Source: Myxococcales bacterium (GTDB lineage Bacteria; Myxococcota; Polyangia; HGW-17; SLPX01). Taken from it: a stretch of 48,826 bases of DNA. The notes below the pieces were generated by a model. The model was not told the DNA's origin. It saw only the letters and a program-made list of their open reading frames with translations, and searched no databases. Position numbers and translations under genes: made by a program. Of the stretch, positions 7,411-15,837 are shown one piece after another (within the stretch, counting starts at the first letter, position 1; the number at the start of each line of letters is the position of its first letter). The stretch covers positions 1 to 48,826 of the forward strand of contig SLPX01000323.1 in assembly GCA_007131745.1 (NCBI GenBank), read 5' to 3'.

Positions 7411-8565
7411 ATGCGCATTGATAGTTTCTTAAAAAGGGTGGCATTGCCGGTGTTCGTTGCGGGCTTTTTGACATCCGCGTGCTACATTTACGACCCGGGA
7501 TATAGAATGGGGAGAATGGAGTATCAGGTCCAGGGAGCGGTTCCGACTTATGTGGAAGATGAACCGCCGCAGCCCAAACATGAGGTCGTTCCGGAACAAC
7601 CCTTTCCGGGAGCGGTATGGATTGCGGGATATTGGCATTGGGACGATGATGATCGTTGGGTGTGGAAACGTGGTCGCTGGGAGCGACCTCGTTACGGTTA
7701 TTACTGGGAGCGACCAAGGTACTACAGGCATGGGAATCGCTGGGTTTATCGTCCCGGCCATTGGGGACGGCGGACGGGAAGAGAATCATTTTACGGAAGG
7801 CGTTCACCGCGCAGCCCGGGATACACTTATCCTGACAGAGGAGGATTTGCAGGCAGAAGGCCCGGATATGAACGGCCCGGACACAGGCCTCAGAGGCAAA
7901 GAGATCAGGTCGGCGAAGGTCGTCCGGGTCACGGACCTGCGGGAAGGCGGCCCGACACCGGGTACGAGCGGCGGCCTGGATTGCAGCGTGAGCGTGAAGA
8001 CGGCGGTCGGGATCTGCCTTCGGTGAGGCGGCCCGACACCGGGTACGAGCGGCGGCCCGGATTGCAGCGTGAGCGTGAAGACGGGGGTCGGGATCTGCCT
8101 TCGGTGAGGCGGCCCGACACCGGGTACGAGCGGCGGCCCGGATTACAGCGTGAGCGTGAAGACGGGGGTCGGGATCTGCCTTCGGTAAGGCGGCCCGACA
8201 CCGGGTACGAGCGGCGGCCCGGATTGCAGCGTGAGCGTGAAGACGGGGGTCGGGATCTGCCTTCGGTAAGGCGGCCCGACACCGGGCACGAGCGACGACC
8301 ATCCCCGGCATCGACGAGTCGTTGGCCCGGACATTATCGGCCCATGGGTACGGATCGGCTTGCGGATCCTTATCGCCATGGAGTTGGTCGGAGTCCAGGA
8401 GAGTTGCAACGGCCGGGCGGGATGCCGGGTTCCAGTGTTCGCATGACTGCTCCCTCAACTGCTACTGATCGCAGAAGGGATGCAAAGGCCCGGGATCGCG
8501 GGCGACAAAATGTAAAGACAACCCGTGGGGTGCGCAGAACAACGCCCGCCAAAAGAGGGCGGTGA
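7411..8565 (+). CDS. YXWXGXW-repeat lipoprotein with Arg/Asp-rich tandem repeats
   Basis: 384 residues. The ATG at 7411 follows GGGAGGACAAC and begins a signal peptide ending in TSAC (lipobox, Cys near residue 23); an in-frame TTG at 7393 is rejected. Residues ~65-130 are Trp/Tyr/Arg-rich with the WIAGYWHW / WVWKRGRWERP pattern typical of YXWXGXW-repeat (BcpO-related) envelope proteins. Four near-identical 27-residue units then follow (RRPDTGYERRPGLQREREDG and on to DLPSV) plus a partial fifth. The C-terminus is basic and low in complexity. It is probably an outer-membrane lipoprotein; the strongly charged repeats may bind polyanions such as LPS, DNA or polysaccharide (inference). It meets the sigma-54 activator gene tail to tail with a four-base gap. 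Confidence 0.75.
   Translation: MRIDSFLKRVALPVFVAGFLTSACYIYDPGYRMGRMEYQVQGAVPTYVEDEPPQPKHEVVPEQPFPGAVWIAGYWHWDDDDRWVWKRGRWERPRYGYYWERPRYYRHGNRWVYRPGHWGRRTGRESFYGRRSPRSPGYTYPDRGGFAGRRPGYERPGHRPQRQRDQVGEGRPGHGPAGRRPDTGYERRPGLQREREDGGRDLPSVRRPDTGYERRPGLQREREDGGRDLPSVRRPDTGYERRPGLQREREDGGRDLPSVRRPDTGYERRPGLQREREDGGRDLPSVRRPDTGHERRPSPASTSRWPGHYRPMGTDRLADPYRHGVGRSPGELQRPGGMPGSSVRMTAPSTATDRRRDAKARDRGRQNVKTTRGVRRTTPAKRGR
7945..8292 (+). repeat. 81-base tandem repeat, four copies plus a partial fifth
   Basis: CCCGACACC recurs at 7951, 8032, 8113, 8194 and 8275, a strict 81-base period. Copies differ by only a few bases (for example GGCCTGGATT/GGCCCGGATT, GTGAGG/GTAAGG). The period is a multiple of three, so copies can be gained or lost without a frameshift, and several antisense frames also stay open across it. 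Confidence 0.95.
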
Positions 8566-8569
8566 GGAT

Positions 8570-10021
8570 TTAGACCAGGTCATGTTTTTTCAGGAGTTCG
8601 CGGACATGATACCTGGTCAGGCCCGAATGATGCGCGGCCTTGGTGATGTTACCCTTGTGGGTTTCATACAGAGCGGCAAGATATTCTTTTTCAAACACAT
8701 CCACGATTTCTCCCTTGGCATCCTTGAACTCCATTGTTTCAGCCATGGCTGCGGGATTGAACCTGGAAAGGCCGCTTTGAGAATCTCCATCTCCCCCTGC
8801 ACATGTTCGCCTGTTCAACGCGGGAGGAACAAGGCCGCGGCTGATGAATACTTCAGATGGTTGAATGAGAGGGTTGTCCGCGAGGGATGCGGCGCGTTCA
8901 ACCACGTTGCGTAGTTCGCGGACGTTTCCAGGCCAGTTGTGCTTTTCAAGAACCTCCAAGGCCTGCTTTGAAAACTTAGTGCCCTTGACGTCGCGCAGGC
9001 AGGGATCTTTGAGAAAACGTTCCACGAGCACGGGGATGTCGTCGAGGCGGGCTTTGAGCGGTGGAATCTCCACGTGCATAACTGACAGGCGGAAATAAAG
9101 ATCTTCCCGGAAAGTACCTTCTCCTACCATTTTCCGGAGATCCCGGTTTGTGGCCGCCAGGACCCTGACGTCCACGTCCAGGGTTTTTTGGCCGCCGACC
9201 CGCTTGAGTTCGCGGTTTTCGAGCACCCTTAAGAGCTTGGGCTGCAGTGATAGATCCAGTTCTCCGATTTCATCCAGGAAAATGGTGCCACCCCGGGCCT
9301 GTTCGAAACACCCGTGGTGAGTGTCAATCGCCCCGGTAAACGAACCCTTTTCATGTCCGAAGAGTGTACTCTCGATGAGGTTTTTGGGGATGGCTCCGCA
9401 GTCAAGCACAACAAAGGGTTTTTCCTTGCGGGAACTCTTTTCATGTATAGCTCTTGCCACGACCTCTTTCCCTGTACCGGTGGCTCCTGTTATCAGAACA
9501 GTAAGATCCGAAGGTGCTACTTTTTCCAGTACTGCAAATACTTCCCGCATCGCCACGCTGGAACCAAGGGCTTCTCCGAAACGGTCAGCCCGGCTGAGTG
9601 CGATTTCCACCACTTCATTTGTCGGTTGAAAGCGGATCGCCGTGTGGCCGGCCTGGAATTCCAGGTCGGGTTTGAGATAGACTTCCTTGATTCTAATATC
9701 GTCCACAAAAGTGCCGTTGGTGCTGTCCAGGTCTCTTAGTTTGTAGCCATCGTCAGTGCTTGCAATCTCGAAATGGGTGCCGGAAACAGCTTTGTCGGCT
9801 AATACAAGATCATTTACCGGGCTGCGGCCTCCTGATATCCGAGATCTCTTGATCTCCAGTTCTTTCCCCTTATCCGCGCCCGACATGATAACAAGCTTGC
9901 TTTTTCGCAGGTGTTTAAACGCCGGCCTTCCGCCCGCGAAAATGATGGTCATTGCGGATTCATCTTCATTGTTTTCACCCGGCGGGTTGGAGAAAGGGAT
10001 TTTTGAATCGTCTCGGGACAT
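8570..10021 (-). CDS. FHA-domain sigma-54-dependent activator (enhancer-binding protein)
   Basis: 483 residues. An N-terminal FHA domain (~42-130) shows the phosphothreonine-binding signature: GRS (65-67), SGTH (80-83) and STNGTFV (100-106). A sigma-54 AAA+ domain (~145-385) follows with Walker A GATGTGKE (179-186), GSFTGA (226-231, the GAFTGA loop that touches sigma-54), Walker B TIFLDE (246-251) and RLS (311-313). A Fis-type helix-turn-helix closes the protein (~455-483, NITKAAHHSGLTRYHVRELL). FHA-EBPs of this layout are expanded in Myxobacteria and link Ser/Thr kinase signals to sigma-54 promoters. GGAGG precedes the ATG. Two sigma-54 promoters in this window (4134-4150, 45207-45222) are candidate targets, which is inference. 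Confidence 0.96.
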   Translation of the reverse strand: MSRDDSKIPFSNPPGENNEDESAMTIIFAGGRPAFKHLRKSKLVIMSGADKGKELEIKRSRISGGRSPVNDLVLADKAVSGTHFEIASTDDGYKLRDLDSTNGTFVDDIRIKEVYLKPDLEFQAGHTAIRFQPTNEVVEIALSRADRFGEALGSSVAMREVFAVLEKVAPSDLTVLITGATGTGKEVVARAIHEKSSRKEKPFVVLDCGAIPKNLIESTLFGHEKGSFTGAIDTHHGCFEQARGGTIFLDEIGELDLSLQPKLLRVLENRELKRVGGQKTLDVDVRVLAATNRDLRKMVGEGTFREDLYFRLSVMHVEIPPLKARLDDIPVLVERFLKDPCLRDVKGTKFSKQALEVLEKHNWPGNVRELRNVVERAASLADNPLIQPSEVFISRGLVPPALNRRTCAGGDGDSQSGLSRFNPAAMAETMEFKDAKGEIVDVFEKEYLAALYETHKGNITKAAHHSGLTRYHVRELLKKHDLV

Positions 10022-10218
10022 ATTTACCTCCGGCGCATTCTACGGCACACGAAAACAATTCTTGATAAATGAGTGCATCATAGTTGTCGAAAGCCTGCAA
10101 GGCAAGAAACCGTGATCAAAAATTTGATGTATGGGTTTCCTGTTGAAGGGAAGTCAACTATGCAATATCATTTTATGAAATCCGGGTCGGTAATATCCAT
10201 TCGGATGTGCGCTGTTGT

Positions 10219-10232
10219 AGCGAATATTCGCT
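10219..10232. promoter_or_regulatory. 14-base perfect palindrome upstream of the ATPase gene, possible operator
   Basis: AGCGAATATTCGCT is a perfect palindrome 29 bases before the ATG at 10262, in the region shared by the divergent activator and ATPase genes. Size and place fit a dimeric repressor or activator site. Confidence 0.4.
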
Positions 10233-10261
10233 TGATTTTTGTTTAAACGAGGAATGCACCC

Positions 10262-11698
10262 ATGCTTACCAGACTTCATGTACAGGGATTTCGTAATTTG
10301 CAGGATGTGGAGGTGAGATTCGGGCCATTGACGTGCTTGGCCGGGGAAAACGGATCGGGTAAAACAAACCTGTTGGATGCGATAAGATTTTTGAACCTTC
10401 TTTGCCGGTATCCGATTGATGAAGCGGCCGGAAGGCTGACGAGCCTGGATCCTTACCATGGAAATATCGAAAATCTTTTTACGCGGTTTCACGATTACAT
10501 GGCGCCGGAGTTGCGTCTTGAAGCCGACATGATCCTTGAAAGAAGGGTGGAGGACGACCTTGGAATGCAGGCGGAAGCTTCGACGTCCTCGGTACGCTAC
10601 GCCGTGACCTTGAAATTGGTCATGGAAAACGGCAAGCCCGCCTTGCGGTTAGTACATGAATCCCTGGAACCGATCACTTTGAGGCAGACCAGGCGTGAGT
10701 TGGGTTTTTCCTGCTCCCGGGTGTTTAAGGATTCGATAATAACCGGTCGTCGCGTCGGTCCTTTTATTTCCACCGGCGGAAAAGAGGAAAATCCGGAGAT
10801 CAGAGTCCACCATGAAGGTCACAATTCCAAGATCATTCCAGCGATGAGGTCTCGGTGGACGGTGCTCGGTGGCTCCGCGGTAGGTGACTTTCCGACCATT
10901 TTGGCGGCAGCGGAGGAAATCAGGTCGTGGCGGTTTTTTCATCTCGAGCCATCCGCGCTCGCCAAACCTTCGCACAGGGACGACAGGCAGGAACTCGATG
11001 CTACGGGAGGTCGGCTTACGTCCGCCCTGGAAAGAATTCGTTCCGAGGCTTTCGGAACCGGCTCCAGTGAGAAAGACTGTTATGAAGCCTTGAAAAACTT
11101 GAGCAACCGGCTTTCCCGCTTCATGGGCAGAAAAGTGCAGCTTCGTATCCAGTTCGATCATGAATCGGACACTGTGCGTCCCGCTATAGAAGGTGACGAC
11201 GCAACGCCGCATCCCTTGTCCGGTGGGATGCTTCGTTATCTGGCACTTGCAACCCTGTTGGAGAATCCCGAGGGAAACTCTCTTATTGCAATTGAAGAAC
11301 CTGAAAACGGCATCCACCCTTCCGGTCTTCCGGAGCTTGTCCGGTTGCTTGAAGATCTTGCGGTTGATTCTCATTTGCCGATCGGACCCTCGAACCCGTT
11401 GCGACAGGTTTTACTGAGCACTCATTCGCCCATTGTTCTCCGGTGTTTTGATGACAACGAATTGGTCTACCTGGAGCGAAATCATTACAAGGGAACTTAT
11501 TTCCAGGGAGAGGTAGCCGATGTCCATGTGCCCGTGGAAAGCTGGCGGAATAAATCCCAGCGTGGCAGCAAGCCCCTAAGGGAGGAGCATGTACATCCCT
11601 ATTACTGCATGCCCGGCAAACGTGGAGAACAGACAGCATTTCACTTCGACAATGGTCACGGAAAAGACGAAACACCGGGTGAGGAAACGGACGGGTGA
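10262..11698 (+). CDS. OLD/RecF-like AAA family ATPase (AAA_21)
   Basis: 478 residues, no signal peptide. The N-terminus begins LTRLHVQGFRNLQDVEV, followed by Walker A GENGSGKTN (Lys34), typical of RecF/SMC/OLD-like ATPases. A Leu-Ser-Gly-Gly signature (HPLSGGMLRYLAL) lies near residue 320, Walker B LIAIEEPENGIHP has Glu345-Glu346, and the switch STHSPI places His388. Length and layout match stand-alone AAA_21 ATPases, which often pair with a DUF4276 (TOPRIM-like) or HNH protein in defence-type loci. No such partner follows; the next 180 bases are non-coding. The start at 10262 is supported by GAGGAATGCACC upstream. Function may be DNA repair, phage defence or something else; unresolved. Confidence 0.85.
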   Translation: MLTRLHVQGFRNLQDVEVRFGPLTCLAGENGSGKTNLLDAIRFLNLLCRYPIDEAAGRLTSLDPYHGNIENLFTRFHDYMAPELRLEADMILERRVEDDLGMQAEASTSSVRYAVTLKLVMENGKPALRLVHESLEPITLRQTRRELGFSCSRVFKDSIITGRRVGPFISTGGKEENPEIRVHHEGHNSKIIPAMRSRWTVLGGSAVGDFPTILAAAEEIRSWRFFHLEPSALAKPSHRDDRQELDATGGRLTSALERIRSEAFGTGSSEKDCYEALKNLSNRLSRFMGRKVQLRIQFDHESDTVRPAIEGDDATPHPLSGGMLRYLALATLLENPEGNSLIAIEEPENGIHPSGLPELVRLLEDLAVDSHLPIGPSNPLRQVLLSTHSPIVLRCFDDNELVYLERNHYKGTYFQGEVADVHVPVESWRNKSQRGSKPLREEHVHPYYCMPGKRGEQTAFHFDNGHGKDETPGEETDG

Positions 11699-11742
11699 CA
11701 ATGGCTCCATTAAGCCGCCGGCCGATTTTCGGCCCCGGATCG

Positions 11743-11770
11743 TTGACCTGTGGGGACAAACATTCATAAT
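11743..11770 (+). promoter_or_regulatory. possible sigma-70-type promoter
   Basis: TTGACC and CATAAT are separated by 16 bases in the 180-base gap after the ATPase gene, about 108 bases before the lipoprotein start at 11879. A GGCCGA-TTT-TCGGCC hairpin lies just upstream, but without a T-run to make it a clear terminator. Confidence 0.35.
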
Positions 11771-11878
11771 AACGACATAATAGCTGGAGAATGGTTTTCC
11801 ACGAAGAACATAGATCCGCGGAAAAACACCGAAAATACATGGAATCGGTTTTGTCTTCATGATCGGGAATGCTGAAAG

Positions 11879-12820
11879 ATGAGTATGAAATTAAAAGAAT
11901 GCGTTAGAAGTTTTTTTGTTTTTTCGTGCAAGGGGGGGGTGTTCAAAGCAGCTCTAGTGCTGCCGTTTTTGTTTTTTGGTTGCGAGGGAGTGATCAGGGT
12001 GGGTGATGTCGAGGATGGAGGAGACATCGACGTCCATGTCGTCAACCAAGACGGAACGGTGGATGCATCTGCAGAGGATGACGCAGGAATCGACGGAGGT
12101 TTTCCTGACGGACATGTTGTCACGGACGCAGATATCCCGGTTGACTCATCTACGGGAGTGGTGGATCCCCCGCTGGGCGGCTCATCAGGGGGGTCGGGGG
12201 GAGGGTTTTATCCGCAGGCTGAGCGGGTGGATGCGTCCTCCATTTCGATCATGCTCATAGTGCCGGGGTCGTATAGCGATGCTGTTCCCAACAGGTTGAT
12301 GATAGTTTATTCGGGAACGGAAGGGGACGTGCAGATGGCACAGAATCTTTTTAATGTCGCTCCGATGGCGGGATTGACCGATGTGATCTTTGCTGTACTC
12401 GATGGGGTTACGTACAACGGAAACGGAGCAGCGGGTGCTGTCGTGCTGGATTACATAAGGAGCAATTACAATATTTCCAATGATGAGACTTTTTTGTTGA
12501 GCGAGTCTGCCGGGACCACGGCCGGACTTCAATTGGGATTTGATTTAAGACAATCCTATTTTGCAGCCTATTGGGCGAACGACGTGAATGCATCAGCTTC
12601 TCCTGTTCTGACAGCGACGGAACTTGGGTTTGCGCCATGGGGGAACAGTGGACCGGGTGGGAATTTCACTGCGGCCCAGGCTATTGTAGATTCCATGAAC
12701 AATGCAGGTTACCGCCTTCCAGCAGATGCCCCGTACAGTGGAGAAGGGGCCGATGTCCACGGTTCGCCTCAGCAGTTCATCGCGGCTGTTCAGTTTTTCG
12801 ACGGAAAGAGTCGGCAGTAA
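11879..12820 (+). CDS. alpha/beta-hydrolase-like lipoprotein
   Basis: 313 residues. Signal peptide with FFGC lipobox near residue 34, then an Asp/Gly/Ala/Val-rich linker (~36-95) of the kind common in Myxococcota surface lipoproteins. The remaining ~215 residues resemble an esterase/PHB-depolymerase-like alpha/beta hydrolase: a first strand (SIMLIVPGSY), a central helix region, and LLSESAGTTAG, which looks like a nucleophile elbow with Ser in SESAG (the first Gly of GxSxG replaced by Ser). ADVHGSP near the C-terminus could supply the catalytic His. The fold assignment is moderate and the substrate unknown. It lies 27 bases before the TPR-protease gene in the same direction. Confidence 0.62.
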   Translation: MSMKLKECVRSFFVFSCKGGVFKAALVLPFLFFGCEGVIRVGDVEDGGDIDVHVVNQDGTVDASAEDDAGIDGGFPDGHVVTDADIPVDSSTGVVDPPLGGSSGGSGGGFYPQAERVDASSISIMLIVPGSYSDAVPNRLMIVYSGTEGDVQMAQNLFNVAPMAGLTDVIFAVLDGVTYNGNGAAGAVVLDYIRSNYNISNDETFLLSESAGTTAGLQLGFDLRQSYFAAYWANDVNASASPVLTATELGFAPWGNSGPGGNFTAAQAIVDSMNNAGYRLPADAPYSGEGADVHGSPQQFIAAVQFFDGKSRQ

Positions 12821-12847
12821 GAACCTTTGTTGGCCCCGGAGATGACC

Positions 12848-15820
12848 ATGAAGATCTGGTTGTTGAATACAGGAAAACTCCTTATACGGTTTTTGGCGTT
12901 GTTTGTTGCAGGATTCGTCTTGTTGCAACCGGGTGGGACGGGAGGTGTGCTTGAAGACGTTGATGCTTCCGGATCAGCGCATGCACGACCCAAAAAACGA
13001 AAAGATTCTTCGTCAGGTTCCATTTCCGGGCGCGGACTTCCGGTGTTGGAAAGAGCGCGGATAGAGTTCGATAGGGGCGAATACGAGGATGCTTTGAAAA
13101 TGTTTCTCCAGTCCGCCCGGGGTGGAGATAGGGGCCGGGCACTCTTGGGAGCAGCCCGGGTTTTAAAACGGACGGGACGATACGAACGGGCCCGAAAATT
13201 GTTGCGAGGCGCGGAAAGAGATAAGCGCGTGTTACACGATGCCCGGACCGAACTCGCCCGATTGGATATCTTGACGGGCGAATATGATCGCGCGGCGAAG
13301 ATACTGGATGGGGTGATGGACTCGGACAGGTTGCATTTCGAGGCCAGGATTCTCCGGGCCCGCCTCATGGAGAAGACGGGAAACAGGATTGCTGCAAACG
13401 GCCTGTACAGGAGATTTTTCACTGATTTGAACAATGATTACCTGAGTAAAAAGAATCCTGAGCATCTGTTATACCTGGGCATGGCGGCGTACGGACAGGA
13501 GGATTGGCAGGAAGCGTCGAATTTTTTTGAAAGAGCTTCCGGAATGGCCCCGGAAAATCAGCGTGTCTGGCTGGAATGGGCGCGGTTGGCGGTGGAAAAA
13601 TACCGGGTGGATTGGGCGGACGAGTTCTACAAAAACGTTTTGAAGATGAATCCGAATCATCCGGATGCATTGGCAGGTATGGCCTGGGTGGAGTGGCACG
13701 CTCCGCGGTCCAACCACCACCTCGGCCGTGAAAGAGCCGACAAAGCGCTTGAGATCAATGCGAAGTGCATTTCCGCAATGCTCTATCTTGCCGGCCTGGA
13801 TATATTCGACGCCAGGTACACGAAAGCTGACAGACACCTTTCAAAGGCGTTCGCTGTAAATCCCAATCATTCGAAGGCGTTGGCTTTGAAAGGCGCGGTG
13901 CATTTTTTACAGGATGAACAAAACGATTTCAATCAGGTGAAAAGCAGGGCACTTGAAATCAACACCATGGACGGTGCTTTTTTCAACTTGGCGGGAAGGT
14001 TCGTGGCCCGTCACCACAGGTATGAAGATGCCGCTCGGCTGAACAAGAGAGCTTTGGAGGTGGATCCCCGGAACGCTGACGCTTTGGCGGACCTGGGAAT
14101 CAACCAGTTACGAACGGGCGAGTACGGGATGGGATGGTTCAACCTGAGCGAAGCTTACAAGCTCGATACATTCAATCACAAGACCGTCAATCTCCTTGTT
14201 CTGCGCGATGCGCTCGACAAGCATTATGGCTGGCACAAGAAGGGAAAGATCAAATTCCTTTTTCCGAAGGAAGAGGTGAAGCTCCTTTCCCGCTATGTTC
14301 CCCAAAAGCTGAATAAAACCATGAAAACATACATGGCCAGATATAGATATAGACCGCACATTCCTGTTTACATGGAATTGTACGACAAGGCCGATGATTT
14401 TCAGACGCGGACTTTCGGTGAACCAGCGGAAACCGGTATTATGGGAGTGTGTTTCGGTAAGGTGGTCACTTCGATGTCGCCGTCGCTGGGTCGCACCAAC
14501 TGGGCTTATGTGTTGTGGCACGAACTCGCTCACGTGATGCATGTTCAAATGACCGGGGGCAGAGTTCCCCGCTGGTTTACCGAAGGGCTTGCAGAGTATG
14601 AAACATTGCTTGCACGGCCTGAGTGGAAGAGAAACCATTCCCGGGATCTTCATCGGATGCTGGTTGCCGGAAACCTGACTCCCGTCCTGGAACTCAACCT
14701 GGGATTTACAAGGTCGAAGACGATGAAGGGCATAATCATGGCCTATTTCCAGTCGACCTTTGTAATCGAGTTTATTCACAAGAGGTGGGGATGGGACAAG
14801 ATCCTTGAAGCGCTTGATGGTTTTGCCAAGGGTCTGAGCACGGAACTCATGCTCAGGCAGGTTCTGGATATCGACCCCAATGATTTTGACGCGGCTTATA
14901 CGAAGTATCTCGAGAAAAGATTGAGCATATACAGGGGACGGTTTGATCCCTTAGAATTCACCGGAAGAGATGTGGGAGAATACCTGGAAGAAATAGAAAG
15001 CCGTTTGAAAAAGTCAAATGATCGCAAAGAAGGGAGCGAGGCTCGTTCGATGGTCACGGACCGGGCCAGAGCCGAAGCCGCCATGATATACATCATGCAA
15101 CGCAAAACATCGGATGCAAAGGGAATGCTTGAACCCGCTTTGAAAACATCTCCCGGAGATTCTCATGTTCGTTTTGCTCAATCACTCCTGTTGAGGGCCG
15201 ACCGCGAACATGAAAAAGAGCGCGCTGTGTTGGAGACATTGATAAAAGACGGCTATGATTCTTACGAGGGCAGGATGCGGCTCGCCGCAATGTTCGAGGA
15301 AGGAAAGCAATATAAGGCGGCGATTCGTCACCTCACAGCCGCGTCCAAACAGGATCCTGAAGCTTCGGAACCGCTCGTGAAGCTGGCTTTTCTGCACAGG
15401 AAGCTGAAACAGGATCGGCCCCTCGTGGATGTGCTTTACAGGCTGGCTTTTCTGCAGCACACATCCGCGTCGATCGTCTACACAGCCATAAAGCATGCGT
15501 CCAGGCTGAAACGATGGGATCTGGTCCGCAAACTCGGTCCCCTGGGGATTCACAACCAGCCGTTTAACGCTCTGATCCATGAGAAATACGGGTGGGCTTT
15601 GCGAGCCGCGGGCAAACACGAAAAAGCGCTTTTTCAATTCGAATCAGCGCTCATGTGCCAACCGGACAACAAACAATACATTCATGTCGGAATAGCCCGA
15701 TCCCATCTTGCCCTTGGAAGAAGAAAAAAAGCCGCTGAACATGCGGACAAGGCCCTGGATGTGGATCCCAATTTCAGGCCGGCTATAGAGCTTCTAAAGA
15801 AACTCAGAACATATCGGTGA
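12848..15820 (+). CDS. TPR-repeat protein with an embedded gluzincin metalloprotease domain
   Basis: 990 residues. The ATG at 12848 has GGAG six bases upstream and opens a signal-peptide-like segment. Residues ~60-470 are TPR-type helical repeats. A zinc-protease domain of peptidase-MA type follows: HELAH (His558, Glu559, His562) and FTEGLAEYE (Glu579 as third ligand). A second TPR block (~740-985) ends the protein. This order, TPR-HExxH-TPR, predicts an exported or periplasmic protease whose repeats select partners or form a scaffold. Proteins of this layout occur in Myxococcota and Planctomycetota with unknown targets. The upstream hydrolase-like lipoprotein is probably co-transcribed. The surface serpin in the same window is an obvious hypothetical opponent, but serpins inhibit serine/cysteine proteases, not this metal type. 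Confidence 0.85.
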   Translation: MKIWLLNTGKLLIRFLALFVAGFVLLQPGGTGGVLEDVDASGSAHARPKKRKDSSSGSISGRGLPVLERARIEFDRGEYEDALKMFLQSARGGDRGRALLGAARVLKRTGRYERARKLLRGAERDKRVLHDARTELARLDILTGEYDRAAKILDGVMDSDRLHFEARILRARLMEKTGNRIAANGLYRRFFTDLNNDYLSKKNPEHLLYLGMAAYGQEDWQEASNFFERASGMAPENQRVWLEWARLAVEKYRVDWADEFYKNVLKMNPNHPDALAGMAWVEWHAPRSNHHLGRERADKALEINAKCISAMLYLAGLDIFDARYTKADRHLSKAFAVNPNHSKALALKGAVHFLQDEQNDFNQVKSRALEINTMDGAFFNLAGRFVARHHRYEDAARLNKRALEVDPRNADALADLGINQLRTGEYGMGWFNLSEAYKLDTFNHKTVNLLVLRDALDKHYGWHKKGKIKFLFPKEEVKLLSRYVPQKLNKTMKTYMARYRYRPHIPVYMELYDKADDFQTRTFGEPAETGIMGVCFGKVVTSMSPSLGRTNWAYVLWHELAHVMHVQMTGGRVPRWFTEGLAEYETLLARPEWKRNHSRDLHRMLVAGNLTPVLELNLGFTRSKTMKGIIMAYFQSTFVIEFIHKRWGWDKILEALDGFAKGLSTELMLRQVLDIDPNDFDAAYTKYLEKRLSIYRGRFDPLEFTGRDVGEYLEEIESRLKKSNDRKEGSEARSMVTDRARAEAAMIYIMQRKTSDAKGMLEPALKTSPGDSHVRFAQSLLLRADREHEKERAVLETLIKDGYDSYEGRMRLAAMFEEGKQYKAAIRHLTAASKQDPEASEPLVKLAFLHRKLKQDRPLVDVLYRLAFLQHTSASIVYTAIKHASRLKRWDLVRKLGPLGIHNQPFNALIHEKYGWALRAAGKHEKALFQFESALMCQPDNKQYIHVGIARSHLALGRRKKAAEHADKALDVDPNFRPAIELLKKLRTYR

Positions 15821-15837
15821 TAATATCGAACAGAGCT

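Noticed and set aside
7157..8458. 433-codon antisense frame over the repeat-rich lipoprotein
   Set aside because: It exists because the 81-base repeat keeps several frames open. It has no good ribosome site, no family resemblance, and the plus-strand gene has a signal peptide and SD.
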